Positions 1-13,500 of a stretch of DNA of 64,000 bases are shown here, one piece after another. The notes beneath the pieces were generated by a model. It was not told the DNA's origin. It was given only the letters and a program-made list of their open reading frames with translations, and searched no databases. The DNA is taken from assembly GCA_013399115.1 (NCBI GenBank), contig VXAA01000961.1, positions 243,699 to 307,698 on the forward strand, read 5' to 3'. How positions within the stretch are numbered: position 1 is the first letter of the stretch; the number at the start of each line of letters is the position of its first letter. The translations under genes and the position numbers were made by a program. This stretch comes from Anseranas semipalmata (lineage: Eukaryota; Chordata; Aves; Anseriformes; Anseranatidae).

Positions 1-2139
1 AACCCTGCTTGCCACGTGGCAGTAGAACTGCAGGGTCTTTCACTTACATGTCCCAAGAAATCACAACTGTCAGGATCAGGACTAAGCAGGTTAAGAGAAC
101 AAGATTTTCAGAGAAGAACCTCATGAGGGATTTTGTTTTTTCAGGTAACTTCTAGCACTTTCAAAGATCAAAGGACATCACATAAGTAAAAGCAAATTGT
201 ATTACAGTAACAAAGAAAATAGTGGAGTTCTGCTGAGAACTCAAAAAGAGCGCAATGGAAGTACCAAAAGCACGTGTCCTCATGAAGATGCCTCCTTACA
301 TAAATGGCAAGAGAAAGGGTTTTCCCCCATAAAGATTCTAAACTAACATTTTGGATAAGTTGCTAAACACCTGAAGAGACAATACAGTAAAACCAAAGAT
401 CAGTATTAGAATAGAGGTACTAGAAGAGCCATGCTCACAAGGCAGATTTCATAAAACTGGCATTATGAATTTCCACGTTTGAAGATTAAATCCGATTCTT
501 CTGTCCTGAACGGATGGCCTTCAAGAAATCATCTGTTTTCTGTAGATTAATATGCACTTCCTTCTCCTTGGCACAAACAATAAACATTTTGCGAACAAAA
601 CAGTAAACAGTCCTACTGATAACATGCCAGTAAGATACAGAGATAATGGCACTTCTGTCAGCAAGGGAATTAACAGAAAGAACAGTAACAAAGTCTTATG
701 GCAGCCACCAAAGTACAGACCTAAATATACACAGCAAATTCTACTGAGTTCCTTTCAGGTTTTGTAAGAAAGTACTATAGCACTGTTTTGACCCTTTTTT
801 TGGTGATCAAAAACAGCTATTCCCTTCCAAAGGGCATAACATCTCATTTTAAGATGCATAAGCAGCAAAAGACATTAAGCCTTTACACCTAATAAGAGGC
901 CAGTATATAAAAAGATTATATTTGTTTTGGTAAGGCAAACTTTACTCAGTAAATCAATGAGCTGCTGTCTTCACTAAGTACACAGATCAAAGCAATTGTA
1001 CAAGCAAAGACATTTACTTGCATATTCTTCCCACTACATTTTAATAAATCATGAGATCCAAACTCAGCAGCATCTCAGTGCTATCGATGATATACACAGC
1101 TAACTAAGATAGCAGTTTGCTGGGTTTGGTTTTGATTCCACAAGTACTCTGCAAATTTCACACTATAAATCCACTTAGAAATGGACTGAACAACTATGTT
1201 ATATGACACGGCGCCTTATGACAAGCAAACAACAAACAACAGAACAAAAGATTGCCCACAACTGCGTTGATAAACCCAGATAAAATTTTAGCAATTCCAA
1301 TTACAGAAACATAATGAATTGGGAAAAGGTGGTGAGATTTATTTAAAATATTTATTTTCTGATACAAATATTTTTACTTAGAGGATTAGGTCCATATGGC
1401 ATTTGAACACTTAGGAGATCATCAACAAATTCAGGTTCTAGGACTGAACTGACAAGAAACGGGATTTGAATCGATCTCCTACATCTAAAACGAATGCTGT
1501 GGGTCTATTGGTCTGTCAGTACCAACACTACTACTCCCACTGCCACCATATCCTCAGTGTTGTGGATGCTTCACCTATGCCATTAGGTGAAGTACCACCT
1601 TTAGTTCCAAATTTTATTTCATTAAAAATGCCCAGGCTCTTTAAGTCCCTCTCTCTACTGCCACTCAAAGGCAGGAGGGAGGCATAACCAAGCCTTATGT
1701 GGATCTACTTGTTTTTATCATTAGAACAGACAGCCAAAAATTATTGCTGGCCTAGGTCCTCTCAGTGCCAGGTGTATGCTCCCAGTGTTCAACAGACAAC
1801 TCCGAAGCACCTGCTCCTACACGAGTCTCCTCGGGCCTCGCTTCCTGCGATACCACCACAGCGCGCGCCGACACAAGAGAAATATGTCATTAGGAGCAAG
1901 ATGAGAGGAGAGGAGTTAAAAGACTAGCATGGTCAGACCAAACATTTGTCTGCCTGTGAGGTTTTTTAGGAAGGCATATTTCATTGAAACATTTCTTTCC
2001 CGCACTTTGCCTTGTCACCCCACTATTACAGAGCACGCGAGGAAGCAGCGAGTGGTGGGCTCAGTGCTCACCAGGTGAATGAATTGTGGTTAGGGACTTA
2101 AAGACAATACAAGAAGTTGCCTGTTCCCCAAACCTGGGA

Positions 2140-3000
2140 CAAAGCAGGCAAGCAAACCTGGGACAAGATAACAGGAGCTGCACCCTAAGCGAGGAGCAGC
2201 AGGAATGCATGGAGCTGTGCTATCAAACAGGCAGACACAGCTGAGAGTTATGGGTCAGAACCAGAGAGAAGACCAAGACTGACAGTGTCATGGTGGGTGT
2301 CTGCTATGGACTGTCTGACGAGGAAGATGGAGCGGTTGAAACCTCCTTCAGACAACCAGGAGCCACCTCATGACTGCAGGCCTTGATTCTCACAGGGGAC
2401 TTCAAACATCTTGACGTCTGCTCAACCACAAACACGGAAGGGCACAAGCAACCCAGAGCAAATGCCCTGGTGATGTTTTTTTTGCCAGAGGTGGTGGACA
2501 GGCTGCATAGGGCAGGTGTTCTGCTGGGTATGTTACTCATGGCCAACAAAGAAGTGGTCAGGTGCATGGTAGCTGATGGCAGCCTTGGCTGCAGTGACCA
2601 CAAATGACAGAGGCAAACTCTGGGGGAAAGTGAGAAAGGCAAGTGGCAGAACAGAGATCTGGACCTCAGGACAGTAGATTTGGGGTTGTTTGGGGCAAAC
2701 AAGAAGCTGTCCTGATGGGGGAAGGCACCCAGAATAGCCCACTGATCTTTGAGGACAAACTCCTCAGTGCTGTAGAAGCGTCCTCCCCAGCATGCATGAA
2801 GTCAAGTGGGCCTGGCAGAAGGCTAGCTCAGCTGAACAGGGAACTTCAGACTGAACTCGACTGCAAAAATAAAATGAATGGTCATAGATTGAGATGAATA
2901 TGGAAACATTTCTCAGGTATGCAAGAATGGAATTGGGAAAGGTAAAGCTCATGTGGACTTGAAATTACCAAGAGATGCAAAGAGCAACAAGGGCTTTATA
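2140..3000 (+). mobile_element. Decayed CR1 LINE fragment, endonuclease region
   Basis: Broken plus-strand frames match the CR1 ORF2 region between the endonuclease and the reverse transcriptase. Around 2290-2320 a frame reads VGVCYGLSDEED, like the family's GVYYRPPDQEEE. At about 2394-2420 it reads GDFKHLDVC, like GDFNHPDICW. At about 2570-2604 it reads GSLGCSDH, containing the conserved SDH catalytic triplet of APE-type endonucleases. A following frame at 2643-2897 resembles the linker before the reverse transcriptase. In-frame stops and frame changes show it is inactive. The edges are approximate. Unlike most copies here, it is a piece of the 5' part of the element, so it is probably a remnant of a once longer insertion. 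Confidence 0.8.
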
Positions 3001-3189
3001 CCCATACACAGCAGCAAGAATACGACGAAGAAAATATTTGCCTGCTGCCAAATGTGACAGGCACAAAGGGCTCAGGATAAACCAAGCCATCAATCACATT
3101 TCCTTCTAAAGTCATAGATCTGTCAGACAAAGAAAGTTGAGTATACAAACACTCTGATAAAATACTATGACAAACTTGTGCACAAAGAT

Positions 3190-3242
3190 AGTAAGTCTTT
3201 TTTAAAAAAATAAACCCTAGTAAGTCTTTTTTTAAAAAAAAA
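3190..3242. repeat. Tandem duplication, about 29 bp twice
   Basis: The unit starts with AGTAAGTCTTTTTT followed by an A-run. It occurs at 3190-3218 and again from 3219, differing mainly in homopolymer length. The T-run and A-run in each unit can also pair as a weak hairpin. It looks like a replication-slippage duplication in intronic DNA with no evident function. Confidence 0.75.
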
Positions 3243-4762
3243 TCAACTATTTCAGAACTGTTTATCACAGGAAACATTTAACGTTTTAGACAGTGATCTT
3301 GCAGATTAAGACAGATGTTTCTCCTCTCTCAATGAAAAAAAAGGGGAAAAGAGATGGACTAAAATATTTCAATGTAATGAATACAAAAAAATGGTATTTT
3401 GCCTACATATTAAAAACAAAGCTCTAAATAAACATGTAGACAAATTAAATAGACAAGATATCTTTAAATAATACATAATCATAAGGTGTTAAAAACAGTT
3501 TAGAAAGTTTATAAATGTGGCTTATACGTAAAAAAGAAATTGTTGTGTGGCTATCTTTTATCTCTTTCACTACTACACTCCCCAGCACAATTGTTCTAGT
3601 TCAGGACAGTGCATTAACCCCAATTATCCATTAAGAACTGTATTATCACAAGTAAATAACATGCAAACTCCCCAGTATGTCACCTCATGTACGTATATAT
3701 AGACTAAATAGCTCCTGCTCAAGAAGGATTATAGATTATACAGGACTAAAGTTCCATGTTCACAAAACTTCCAAGTATTTCAATAAATAATGCCTGTTTT
3801 GCTAACTCAGATGATAACAATTTCCCCTCTTCCCAGTGACAAAAGCCCCACTGATCAGGAGGTGAAACCTACTGCACGAGTGTAAATGGGACAAGAGACA
3901 GAGGTCTCCCTTTAGGGAAATTTCAAACAAAAAAGGAAAGCTCCCTCTCAAGTACAGCTGCTGCAAAGCAACTGCAGACTGAAGGAAATCAGTCTGCTTT
4001 CTGTTCACATGTGCTATGCTCTGTCCCTGAAAATCACAAAGAGCAGAGGCTTCTCCCATGAAAAAATACAAAGTTCATTTTACAGAAGTAGATGGATTAG
4101 GTTTACTACCTTCACTATGAAAAGCTGATGTTTCTTTTACAGTGACAGCTTCTTAAACTCAAAAGATTTCCTTATCTGTAATTGAAGCAACATTATAACT
4201 AAGTTTCTTTAACACCTGATCTGAAATTACAAAGATCTAGTTACTTTCAAGAAACAAATTAAAGAACGTTAGCTGTGTTGAATCAAACAGACAAAACTGA
4301 AATCACACGCAAACATAATGTCATTCTATCACAAAACTATTCAGTCCATTATCACTTTGCTGCCGACATGCATTTCAGTGGAAGAAAAATTCTGTTAACT
4401 TGTATATTCAAATTAACACAACACAGAAAATGCCAGCAAATTACTTTCGAACCATAACCGGTGTTCTGCAAACAACCCAAATCTCAAAGAAAAGTAAATT
4501 CTTTTGGTCTTCATGAATAATGTAGATATCAATAAAGCAAATTTGCAAAGGAATTTGCATACAACAGAATGATTTCAGAGCTACACAGATCTGTTTGTGG
4601 TAATACTTTCATTCTGCATGATATTTTAACTTCCCTAGTTTAAACTGCATAATTCACAAAAACTATGAAAGTTCAGTCCAGAAAACCATCAAGTCCAATT
4701 ACCCAAGCACTTCAGTTCATCATTCACCTATTTTAATCGCTTACCATAACTTTATTACTTAC

Positions 4763-4944
4763 TTTCCATCTACTTCTGGTCTTTTGCACACACAGTGAAA
4801 CTTGCCACCAAAATCTATATAAAGGTCATCTTCTACAATATGAAATATTTGACCAATGGCAATTTTATCTTTGGCAGGTCCCATTTGAATCAAAGGTGAG
4901 CGTCTCAGCATGGATGCGAAGGATTCTGATTTCTCTGAAGGAAC
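4763..4944 (-). CDS. MRPS28: MRPS28 exon 2 (mitochondrial ribosomal protein S28 / bS1m)
   Basis: This internal coding exon of 182 bp encodes 60 codons plus two bases. It starts [18 protein letters not shown], continues [21 protein letters not shown], and ends with [13 protein letters not shown] and KRPEVDGK. This is the core of MRPS28, a small-subunit protein of the mitochondrial ribosome with an S1/OB-like fold, acting in the mitochondrial matrix in translation. The acceptor is CTGTAG before GTTCCT and the donor is GTAAGT after GGAAA. The exon starts in phase 0 and ends after two bases of a codon. There is no stop or frameshift. Identification rests on near-continuous similarity to the vertebrate protein as I know it. 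Confidence 0.97.
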
Positions 4945-7188
4945 CTACAGATACAAAAAGAAAAGTACCCATTTTACAAAACATACCATCTGGAGGAAGA
5001 AATAAATTAAACTTGTAACATACAAAAAGGCTTCATTCACTAAATTACAAGTAAAGATTTCATGTCTTTGGTACACTTTTAGTAAGATTTCTAGGGAGCC
5101 CTCTGTTATATTTCTCCAACCCAAAACATTTTACACACTGAAGATCAAGGCTTCATTAACTCAGTCACACAAAAATGTAACATTTTGCATCTTCAGAGTC
5201 TCATGAAAACATCTTCTATTATTGGTTTGGTAAATTGACTTAAAAATATATTCCCAGTATTAGTCCCACAAAGGACATATCCCATATCTTTGTTACCTCT
5301 TTGGTTAAAAATGAAGCAGAATTAGTACCTTGCATGCAACTATTTAATAATGAATAATAGTTATATCTTCAATTTAAAGAACAAAACTATTTTGCCAAAG
5401 CAGCAAAAGTAGAAAGCATACACAGCACTGATCTAATATATGAAGAAAAAATTGAACCATCACTTTTCTCATTTTTTTATTCTACATATCAAATGATATT
5501 TAATTCAGTAAATAAATATAATGCCAGTTATTTCCCATAGAGCTTTCAGTAAATGTCAGAACATATATCCTCCTGCTCTTCTTCGTGGAGATATCTCTGT
5601 TTTGTGACCTAAGAAAGACTGTCACATGCTTCCCAGCATACAATAGATGTACACACGCAGTTACATCAAAGTGAGACTCATTCTCATATATGCTTCCTCT
5701 GATATACTAAATTTGATCACTTTTTAAGATTATCACCTTTGAAGGGGGACACACATTTTGGAAGCAGTATGTACGTGAAATCCAAAAGTGAATCAAAGTG
5801 AATCATGTTAGAGATGGATAAACAAATTCACAAAAAGAGAGCCCATAAATTTTCCCTGCACCTTTAGCAGTAATTAACTGGGGAGAACAATTACTTCATG
5901 CAAGATTTCAGATTATTTTCATGCCAACACAAGAACTAAACAGAATAAAATAATCAAGCAATTAAAAGTTTAGAGATCGATTGGCTTCAAAGTAAAAGAC
6001 TTATCTGATAATTCACTACACATCATCAGAAAGTCTCGAGGAAAAAAGAAATAATATTGCTGAGGATTCTCACAGTGAATTGCTATTTCCATTAATATAA
6101 TCCAGTGACCAAGGATGTTCAGCACAGCATGTGAATGTGGTAGGGATACACAGGCACTCTGGATTTTATATCCAGAGTTTGTGACCTTGCAAGGCTCTGC
6201 TCAGCACACAGGAAATTGGGGCTGAGTTCACAGCATGAAGTTTAACTAAATTACACTCCCCTCATCTGTGAGAAAGCAACAGAAACCTAAAATTTGTAAA
6301 CAACACATTATAGATTCTCTTCATAGTTATTATGTCCTCAGAACAGAGGCTAGCACTAACCGTTTCTCCCTGGTTTTCCATGACACTGTAGTACAGAACC
6401 GTGGGAAACAATCACATTGTGTCGTGCAATTCACAACAGCAAAGGTAACAAACATTGGGATTTTTTTTTTTCTTTCCTGATTTAAACTATTTGAAATTGT
6501 TATTTAAATCAAAAAATCAAAACCATGTCTCCCTGGACCGCAGAAGAAAGATGTCTCATATCTGCAAACAGATTATTTACCAAACATGACAGAACTGGGG
6601 GGGGACACACTACTCCATTGACTACTTCAAGCGGATACTGAAAAGCCATCTATATTCCATACAAACAGAGAATAATGCCATCATTTTCCATTTGCACAGT
6701 TGGAAACTTTTACACTCGGAGAAGTCAAAACAAGAAGCAGTTTTGAATTCCAGCTTCGCTGGAATGCACAAACAGCGTGGGTTGTTCTGACATGGCATAA
6801 CCTCAGGAATTAAAAGCTAGAGATCTGACACCTGGTCAATTTGACGCTTCAGAAACTGGAACAGTTTAAACGTAGCATCCCAAGGACAAGGATTGAACAA
6901 AGTGCCTTCCAACACATGCATATGCTCATGCACACATCACAAAAAAAAAGCTGCTGGTGATGGCAAACCACAAAAAGAGCAGTAGGATTTCATACAGCAG
7001 AGCTAATATCAGATAAGGTTTCAAGCACAGGAACTCATAATGCACTCTAAATTCAAATACATGAAAATTAATTGTACAGGATGCATTTGCAAGTGCTGCA
7101 AGAATAAATGCAAAACATTGGAAGCAATAAGATGAAGTATTTAAATGAGATATATCATATGAATTGATGGGGCAGCAGTAATCTAATC

Positions 7189-7875
7189 TTGGTGGACGAA
7201 AAGCTCGACATGAGCCAGCAGTGCGCACGTGCAGCCCAGAAGGCCAGCTGCATCCTGGGCTGCATCAACAGAAGCATGACCAGCGGGCTGAGGGAGGTGA
7301 TTGTCCCCCTCTGCTCTGCCCTTGTGAGGCCCCACTTGGAGTGCTGCATCCAGGTCTGGGGCCCACAGCACAAGAAGGATGTGGACCTGTTACAGCAGGT
7401 CCAGAGAAGGGCCGTGAAGATGATCAGAGGGCTGGAGCACCTCTCCTGTGAAGAAAGGCTGAGAGAGCTGGGGATGTTCAGCACGGAGAAGAGACGGCTC
7501 CAGGGAGACTTTATCACAGCCTTCCAGTAATTAAAGGGGGCTTATAAAAAAGACAGAGAGCAACTTTTTACACAGGCAGATAATGATAGAACAAGGAGGA
7601 ACAGTTTTAAACTAAAAGAGAGGAGTCTCAGATCAGATGTTAGGAGGAAATTCTTTACTGGTGGGCAGTAAAGCCAGTGGTGGGTGGTGAGGCACTGGAA
7701 CAGGTTGTCTAGAGAAGCTGTGGTTGCCCCATCCCTGGAGGTGTTCAAGGCCAGGTTGAATGGGGCTTTGGGCAACCTGATCTAGTGGAAGGTGTCCCTG
7801 CCCATGGCAGGGGGGTTGGAACTAGATGATCTTTAAGGGCCCTTCCAACCCAAGCCATTCTATCACTCTATGATC
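7189..7875 (+). mobile_element. CR1 LINE, 5'-truncated 3' fragment
   Basis: The plus-strand frame from 7189 reads [19 protein letters not shown], then [20 protein letters not shown], then [18 protein letters not shown]. This is the C-terminal part of CR1 ORF2, downstream of the reverse transcriptase active site. A stop ends the frame at about 7530, where the usual continuation has been mutated, but nucleotide similarity continues through the GGTTGGAACTAGATGATC-type 3' segment. It ends in imperfect octamers, ATTCTATCACTCTATGATC, near 7875. The 5' truncation at about 7189 is typical of CR1. The copy is inactive. Confidence 0.92.
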
Positions 7876-9584
7876 TAGATGCAACTTTAATTTAAAGTAG
7901 AAGCCATAAGTTAGAAAAAAATTTCAAAGTGATCATCCCTTCTAAATGACTCCATCTGGGCAAGAGATTGCACATCAATCCTCATATAGAAACAACAAAA
8001 CCTGTTTTAAGGGAAACTAAGGTACCAAAAAGTGCAAAATTCAGTGGTTTTCCACTGACATTCTCATTATGAACTCACTAGAGTTTCCAGAATCACCCAA
8101 CTGCCTTGGAATTCAACTGCTTGCCCCTCTAAAGTAATAAACACTTTCCATCAACCTCTATGCTCACAAATATTGCTTTCAAAGATGATATATCTCATCT
8201 TAGTTATACCTTGCCACTCAGCTCCAAGAAGTGGCAGTCAAATACAACAAAACTCCATGGTCAACTACTCTGTCCGCCATTTTGAGTTCTTTTGTTGATT
8301 GTTTGATTCCCTACTTCCGTAGCCAGCATTACCCCCATTTCTCCATCCTTCACTCCTGACCTAATTCAACTTTTCTGAAGAAGATAACAATGAAAACAAT
8401 CATCCACAAAGTGATACCAGGAATGCTCACAGCAAAGGATCTTCTCTGGACATCCAGTCTCTCAGAAGGAGCAGCTAAGTGCCCCATACAGAAAGAACTT
8501 TCCCAAGTAAGAATTAACATAATTGAGGGATGATGGGTGCAGGGACTCAAGAAATACACATAATTTAAATCCAGAAGGGCAGTATCCATGATGTTGAGGA
8601 TAAAGACACAAATGCAGGATCATGAATGGGTAGAGATGCTGGCTTTTCAGAAGATGATCTTTTGGAGTTCATCCTTCCATTCCAAATACTTCGCCTGCTC
8701 TGAGACTGGACATCTGACAAAAATCTCTCTAGGGTCCTCCAAAAATTCCTTTAACTCTTACTAACTTAGGATACAGCTCCATAAGTGTTTAAACCAGCCA
8801 AACTGGCACTGCCACGTGTCACCTTGCCCTCGCCACTCTCTCCCAGACAAAACTCCTGTCCCCTTATGCCGCCTCTAAAACTTGTCTTAAACTGGAGTAA
8901 ACCTGTTTAAGGAATGTGTCAAACAAAACCTATACACTTTCTTGTAAGGATAGTTTTCTGTTGGTCTAGTTCCCAAACCATATCACCTAAGGACCAGGTG
9001 AGTGCCAGGACCCATGAGAGTGTGAGAGTGTCCAAAGACAAGGGCAAGGATAAGAATTCAGCAGCAACAGCTATGAACAGTAAACTCAGGATGATAAGAA
9101 CTGCTAACATTTCATCCCAGAATGTGTTTAGTTTTCCTTCATAACACAAAAAAACTAGCAAGAAAATTGGCCTAGGAAAAAAAAAAAAGGTAGATGTTGT
9201 GATCATCTGTATACTAACGCATAGTACTCCACAGCTAAGTTCAGGCCTCAGGTAAAAAGCAGCTTTGTTTTCATATTTCAACAGGATGTGGTGAGGCCTA
9301 CCTATGGCTTAGGTTAATGAATGCCAATAGGGTCAGACACTACATTAGATTATCCAGTTCCAAAAACTGAACTGCCTTTCCTTCTATGTAGATCATCTGG
9401 AAGAAGCCTGAGCTAGGTACAGAGGATCAAAAGAACTTTGATTTGGAGGACATTTTCCTAAGTTAGCCAGAAAGATGGCATGAATAATGACCATTGAACA
9501 CACTGAGCAACAATTAACTTTTTTTAAGCAATAATACAATTCACAGTAAATTGCTTCATCTCTTAGGAATTACACTCAATAAAC

Positions 9585-10590
9585 CATAGAATCACAGAAC
9601 GGTTGAGGTTGGAAGGGACCTCTGGAGGTCATCTGGTCCAAGCCCCTGCTCAAGCAGGGACACTCAGAGAGGCTTGCCCAGGACCAAGTCCAGGCAGTTG
9701 AAGATCTCCAAGGAGGGAGACCCCACAACCACTCTGGGCAACCTGTGCCAGTGCTCCACCACCCTCACAGTAAAGAAATGCTTCCTGGTGTTCAGGGGGA
9801 ACCTCCTGTGATTCGGTTCCTGCCCATCGCCTCTTGTCCTGTCCCCAGGCACCACTGAAAAGAGCCTGGCTCCATCCTCTTTGCAGCCCCCCTTCAGGTA
9901 TTGATAGCCATTAATAAGATCCCCCCTGAGCCTTCTCGTCTCCAGGCTGAACAGGCCCAGCTCTCTCAGCCTTCCCTCACAGGAAAGGTGCTCCAGTCCC
10001 TTCATCTTCTTCATGGCCTTCACAGGGCTCTCTCCAGTGTGGCCACGCCTCTCTGGTACTGGGGAGCCCAGAACTGGACCCAGCACTCCACGTGTGGCCT
10101 CACCAGCGTTGAATAGAGGAGAAGGATCACCTCCCTCGACCTGCTGGCAATGCTCCTCTGAATGCAGCACAGGATACTGTTCGTCTTCTTTGCCTCAAGG
10201 GCACTCTGCTGGCTCATGGTCAACTCTGGTGTCTACCAGGAACCCCACGTCCTCTTCTGCTAGGCTGCTTTCCAGAAGGTTGGGCCCCATCGTGTATTTT
10301 TGCACGGGCTGGTTCCTCCCCAGGTGCAAGATTCTGCGCTTCCCCTTGTTCAACTTCATGAGGTTCCTGTCAGCCCATTCCTCCACCCTACCCTTGGCCC
10401 TCTGGTGTACCCAGCACTCCCCCCAGTTTTGTGTCAGCTGCAAACTTGCTGAAGTTGCACTCTGCCCCATCATAGAGGTCACTAATGGAGAAGCTAAACA
10501 CGACTGGACCCATTACTGACCCCAGGGTACACCACTAGTTACTGGCCTCCAACTAGAGGAGCCTCCAACTTTGAGCCACTGATAAATCAC
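9585..10590 (-). mobile_element. CR1 LINE, 5'-truncated, frame-broken
   Basis: The 3' end lies at the low coordinate, CATAGAATCACAGAACGG followed by GGTTGGAAGGGACCTCTGG when read on the plus strand. Minus-strand frames recover CR1 ORF2 in pieces: [20 protein letters not shown] within 9664-10170, then [18 protein letters not shown] around 10020-10223, then WADRNLMKLNKGKRRILHLG around 10195-10482. The change of frame between pieces shows at least two indels, so the copy is dead. The upper edge lies near 10590 within the 3' half of the reverse transcriptase region. Confidence 0.92.
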
Positions 10591-13500
10591 ATTCACCTCA
10601 TTCTTGTTGCTTTCATACGATGACATATGCAGTAGCTAAAGCTACCCTAAAGCTGTTGCTTGTGAAATTTTTATCTCTGTGTTGTGAAGATGGGTACATG
10701 AACATTCTATGGATTTCCTGTTTTTATCACCTAAAAATGGGCCATTCTATTTAATAACATCACTCTCCTTTATCTCCCTGACAGGAAATTTAGACACAAA
10801 GTTCTCCTCCCATGTGAAAGCTTACCTGGGAAGTAATCTCTGTACACACACGAGTGCTATCTTTATACGCTGACAAATGTACTCATTCCTTACTAGAACA
10901 GAGATTAAAGTCAGTGCGATTCGAATACTAATGCACCAAGAATTCCTTGGCCATTCTTCACTGTGGACAGTTTTCCAAGAAGCCACCAGGATTCTATTTT
11001 ACTTACATCACTGGTCTACAAATCTGCAGTTTTCTCCATTCTGCTTCCTGGAGAGAAACTTCTCAAGAGTTTGAGTATCTAATTCAAGTACACAGGAATC
11101 TTCAAAAGACTCCATTGATTACTGCCATCAGGAATGTTATTGTGGATAGCCTAGAAACAGAGAGTGAGCTAAAATACAGTATTTTTTCGTTTGCATAACC
11201 TAAATGAGGTCTCTTTAGAAAGTAATTTATCTAAAATTTTAGAATAGATTTAATGACATTTGGAGGAGTACTTTCCTCAACCATTTCTAAATCTCCTCAA
11301 TTGCATTCCTCGGAGTGGCACTACAGAAAAATAGTAAGACAGTAAGATAACAGGGCAACATATTTTATTAAGCACTCTTTACTTTTCTGATTCTCAAGTA
11401 GTGTTGGCCATACAACTGTGATATATACAATGCATTGATCACTCCTCTAGTTGCAAAAGTTGGAGACCATTAAAAAAGTCCAGAAGCACAAAGGGAACAT
11501 TATTTTCAAGTACCTGAAGTGCAAAGACTTCTTTTTTTCTTAAATGCGTAGCCTGTTTGATTTTCCTTCTAATTTTCTAGGGTTGAAAGTTATTCACAAT
11601 ATTTGGGTGCCTTCCACTCCCTCTGCACATAGTGAAATAATAATAATAAAAAAATGTAGCTCTTTCAATAACAGAATATTCTGCAAGTTGAAAAAGTCAT
11701 AGATTTAAACCTCAATATGATCCAAATGAAAAAAAGTAACTCCAATAGAGGAAAGCAGTGCACAATTTCTGGAGCAAACCCTACGACTATACACACAGGG
11801 TGGGCCTATCCCACCCACTGAGCAACACATCTCTAAAACCCTAGCTATACGTTTTATTATGTTTGCTTGCAAAGACAAGTAGCATGCATGTTGGAATGTG
11901 AGAGATATAGATGAAACAAGGAGAAGTGAGATGAGAGATTGCTAATCAGAGGGCTACAGTTAGAGGGTGAATGACACATTAGCATCAAGCAGCATGCAAA
12001 GAATGCAATCCTCTGTCACTATGAAGTTTGTCTCCACGGCACTGTCACCCATTGCCAGAAAGGCTTTTCTTCCCAACGTTAGTTACACAAAACAACAAAA
12101 TGGAAAACTAATTTGGAACAACAAGTTAGTATGATGCCACAACAGCTAGAGGCACGATGGCTTAGAGATGCTCAAACTTGACTGGAAAAGGTCCTGAGTA
12201 ACCTGACCCAAGTTTGTGCTGATTGGAGCTAGGGCTCTGAACAGACAGCCTCCTGAGATCTCTTTCAACGTGTATCATTTTATTCAAGAAACAGACAAGA
12301 CTGAGATCCTGCTATAAAGAATATTAAAATTCATTAAGCTTCCCTCTGACCAGGTGTATATTGATAAAGCACTTATTTTAATCAGTGACCTGAAAAAATA
12401 CATTGCTATCCACTAGCCCACCAGACCTTACTTTTCCATACACAGTAACTACTAAAAGTGTGCCCTGTTAATTAGATATAAGCCTAAATCCCAGGATTTT
12501 TTTAAAAGTTGTTGCAGGGATTACTGTGGTAACAGATCACAGCGATTCACAGCTCATTTACTGAATTCCTCTTACTGTTCTTTTACTGTTTTTTAAATCA
12601 AATGAATAACAAGCTCTATTTTTTGCTAAAATATCATCCCTTTGAAATCAACTCTGCCCTGTAAACAAGGTACAACTAAACATTCATTCCAACATTAGTC
12701 TGCAATTGTTAAAATTTTCAACAATATAAATAGTAATTGCAGACTATAGTCTTATAAGACTTTAGGCTTAGACACTAACTCAAAACTTCATTTTGCACAA
12801 AAATACCACCTTGAAGCCAACAGGACTAACTCAAACTGATAGCATACCGCAAAATCTCCCATCAAGCAGTTAATGGCCTTCCACCCAGAAATACATAAGC
12901 AGCATAACAAGCAAAGCTCAAGAGTTCTCCTAAATCCATCAAAGAACACGCTTTGTTCTCACCACCACTTTCTTCCTGCACACTGAAGCTTGTCTGAGAA
13001 ACGAGGGTAAAGACTCAAGAGGAACACTGCGAGGACTGACGTGTGATAACAGTGACTGAAATCGCAGCATACAAGCAATCGCAGCTCAGAGTTGTACAAC
13101 CCATTTCTCTGGCTGCCACTTTCTTTTGATACATTAAACTATTTGGGCCTAATACTTATGGTTCTTTATTGAGAAGTTCAATGCTTTTTATTCTGGTCTC
13201 AGAATATAATCCTTCAGGCTTTTGGCCTCATGCCTTGCACTCATGTCAGAACAAAGACGTGCAGCTCTGTCTCCCCTTGACCAAATACGTTCAAGTACCT
13301 CCTATACCTCCAACCCTGAACATGTTCACAACATTGTGCCCAACAGTAATTGGTGATTTTAGAGCTTTCATAAAGCAAAAGCTCTGCTTCTTGCATTACT
13401 AGAAAGAAAAAGCTTAGAAAAATATATTTTAAAAGTTAAGAGCTGCCACTAATATTTATTACTTTTTTACTCCAAAATAAGTAAGTGCCGAACGTAGATT

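Larger units (their letters stand above)
1..4762 (-). other. MRPS28: MRPS28 intron 2 (partial, runs off the left edge)
   Basis: This stretch lies downstream, on the minus strand, of the MRPS28 exon 2 donor, a consensus GTAAGT reading from 4762 downwards. The final exon, which should encode the conserved C-terminus of the family, was not found, so it must lie beyond the left edge. The sequence is AT-rich and not coding. The only identifiable content is an old CR1 fragment at 2140-3000 and an A/T-rich tandem duplication near 3190-3242. The open frames here are short and unrelated to known proteins. Confidence 0.85.
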
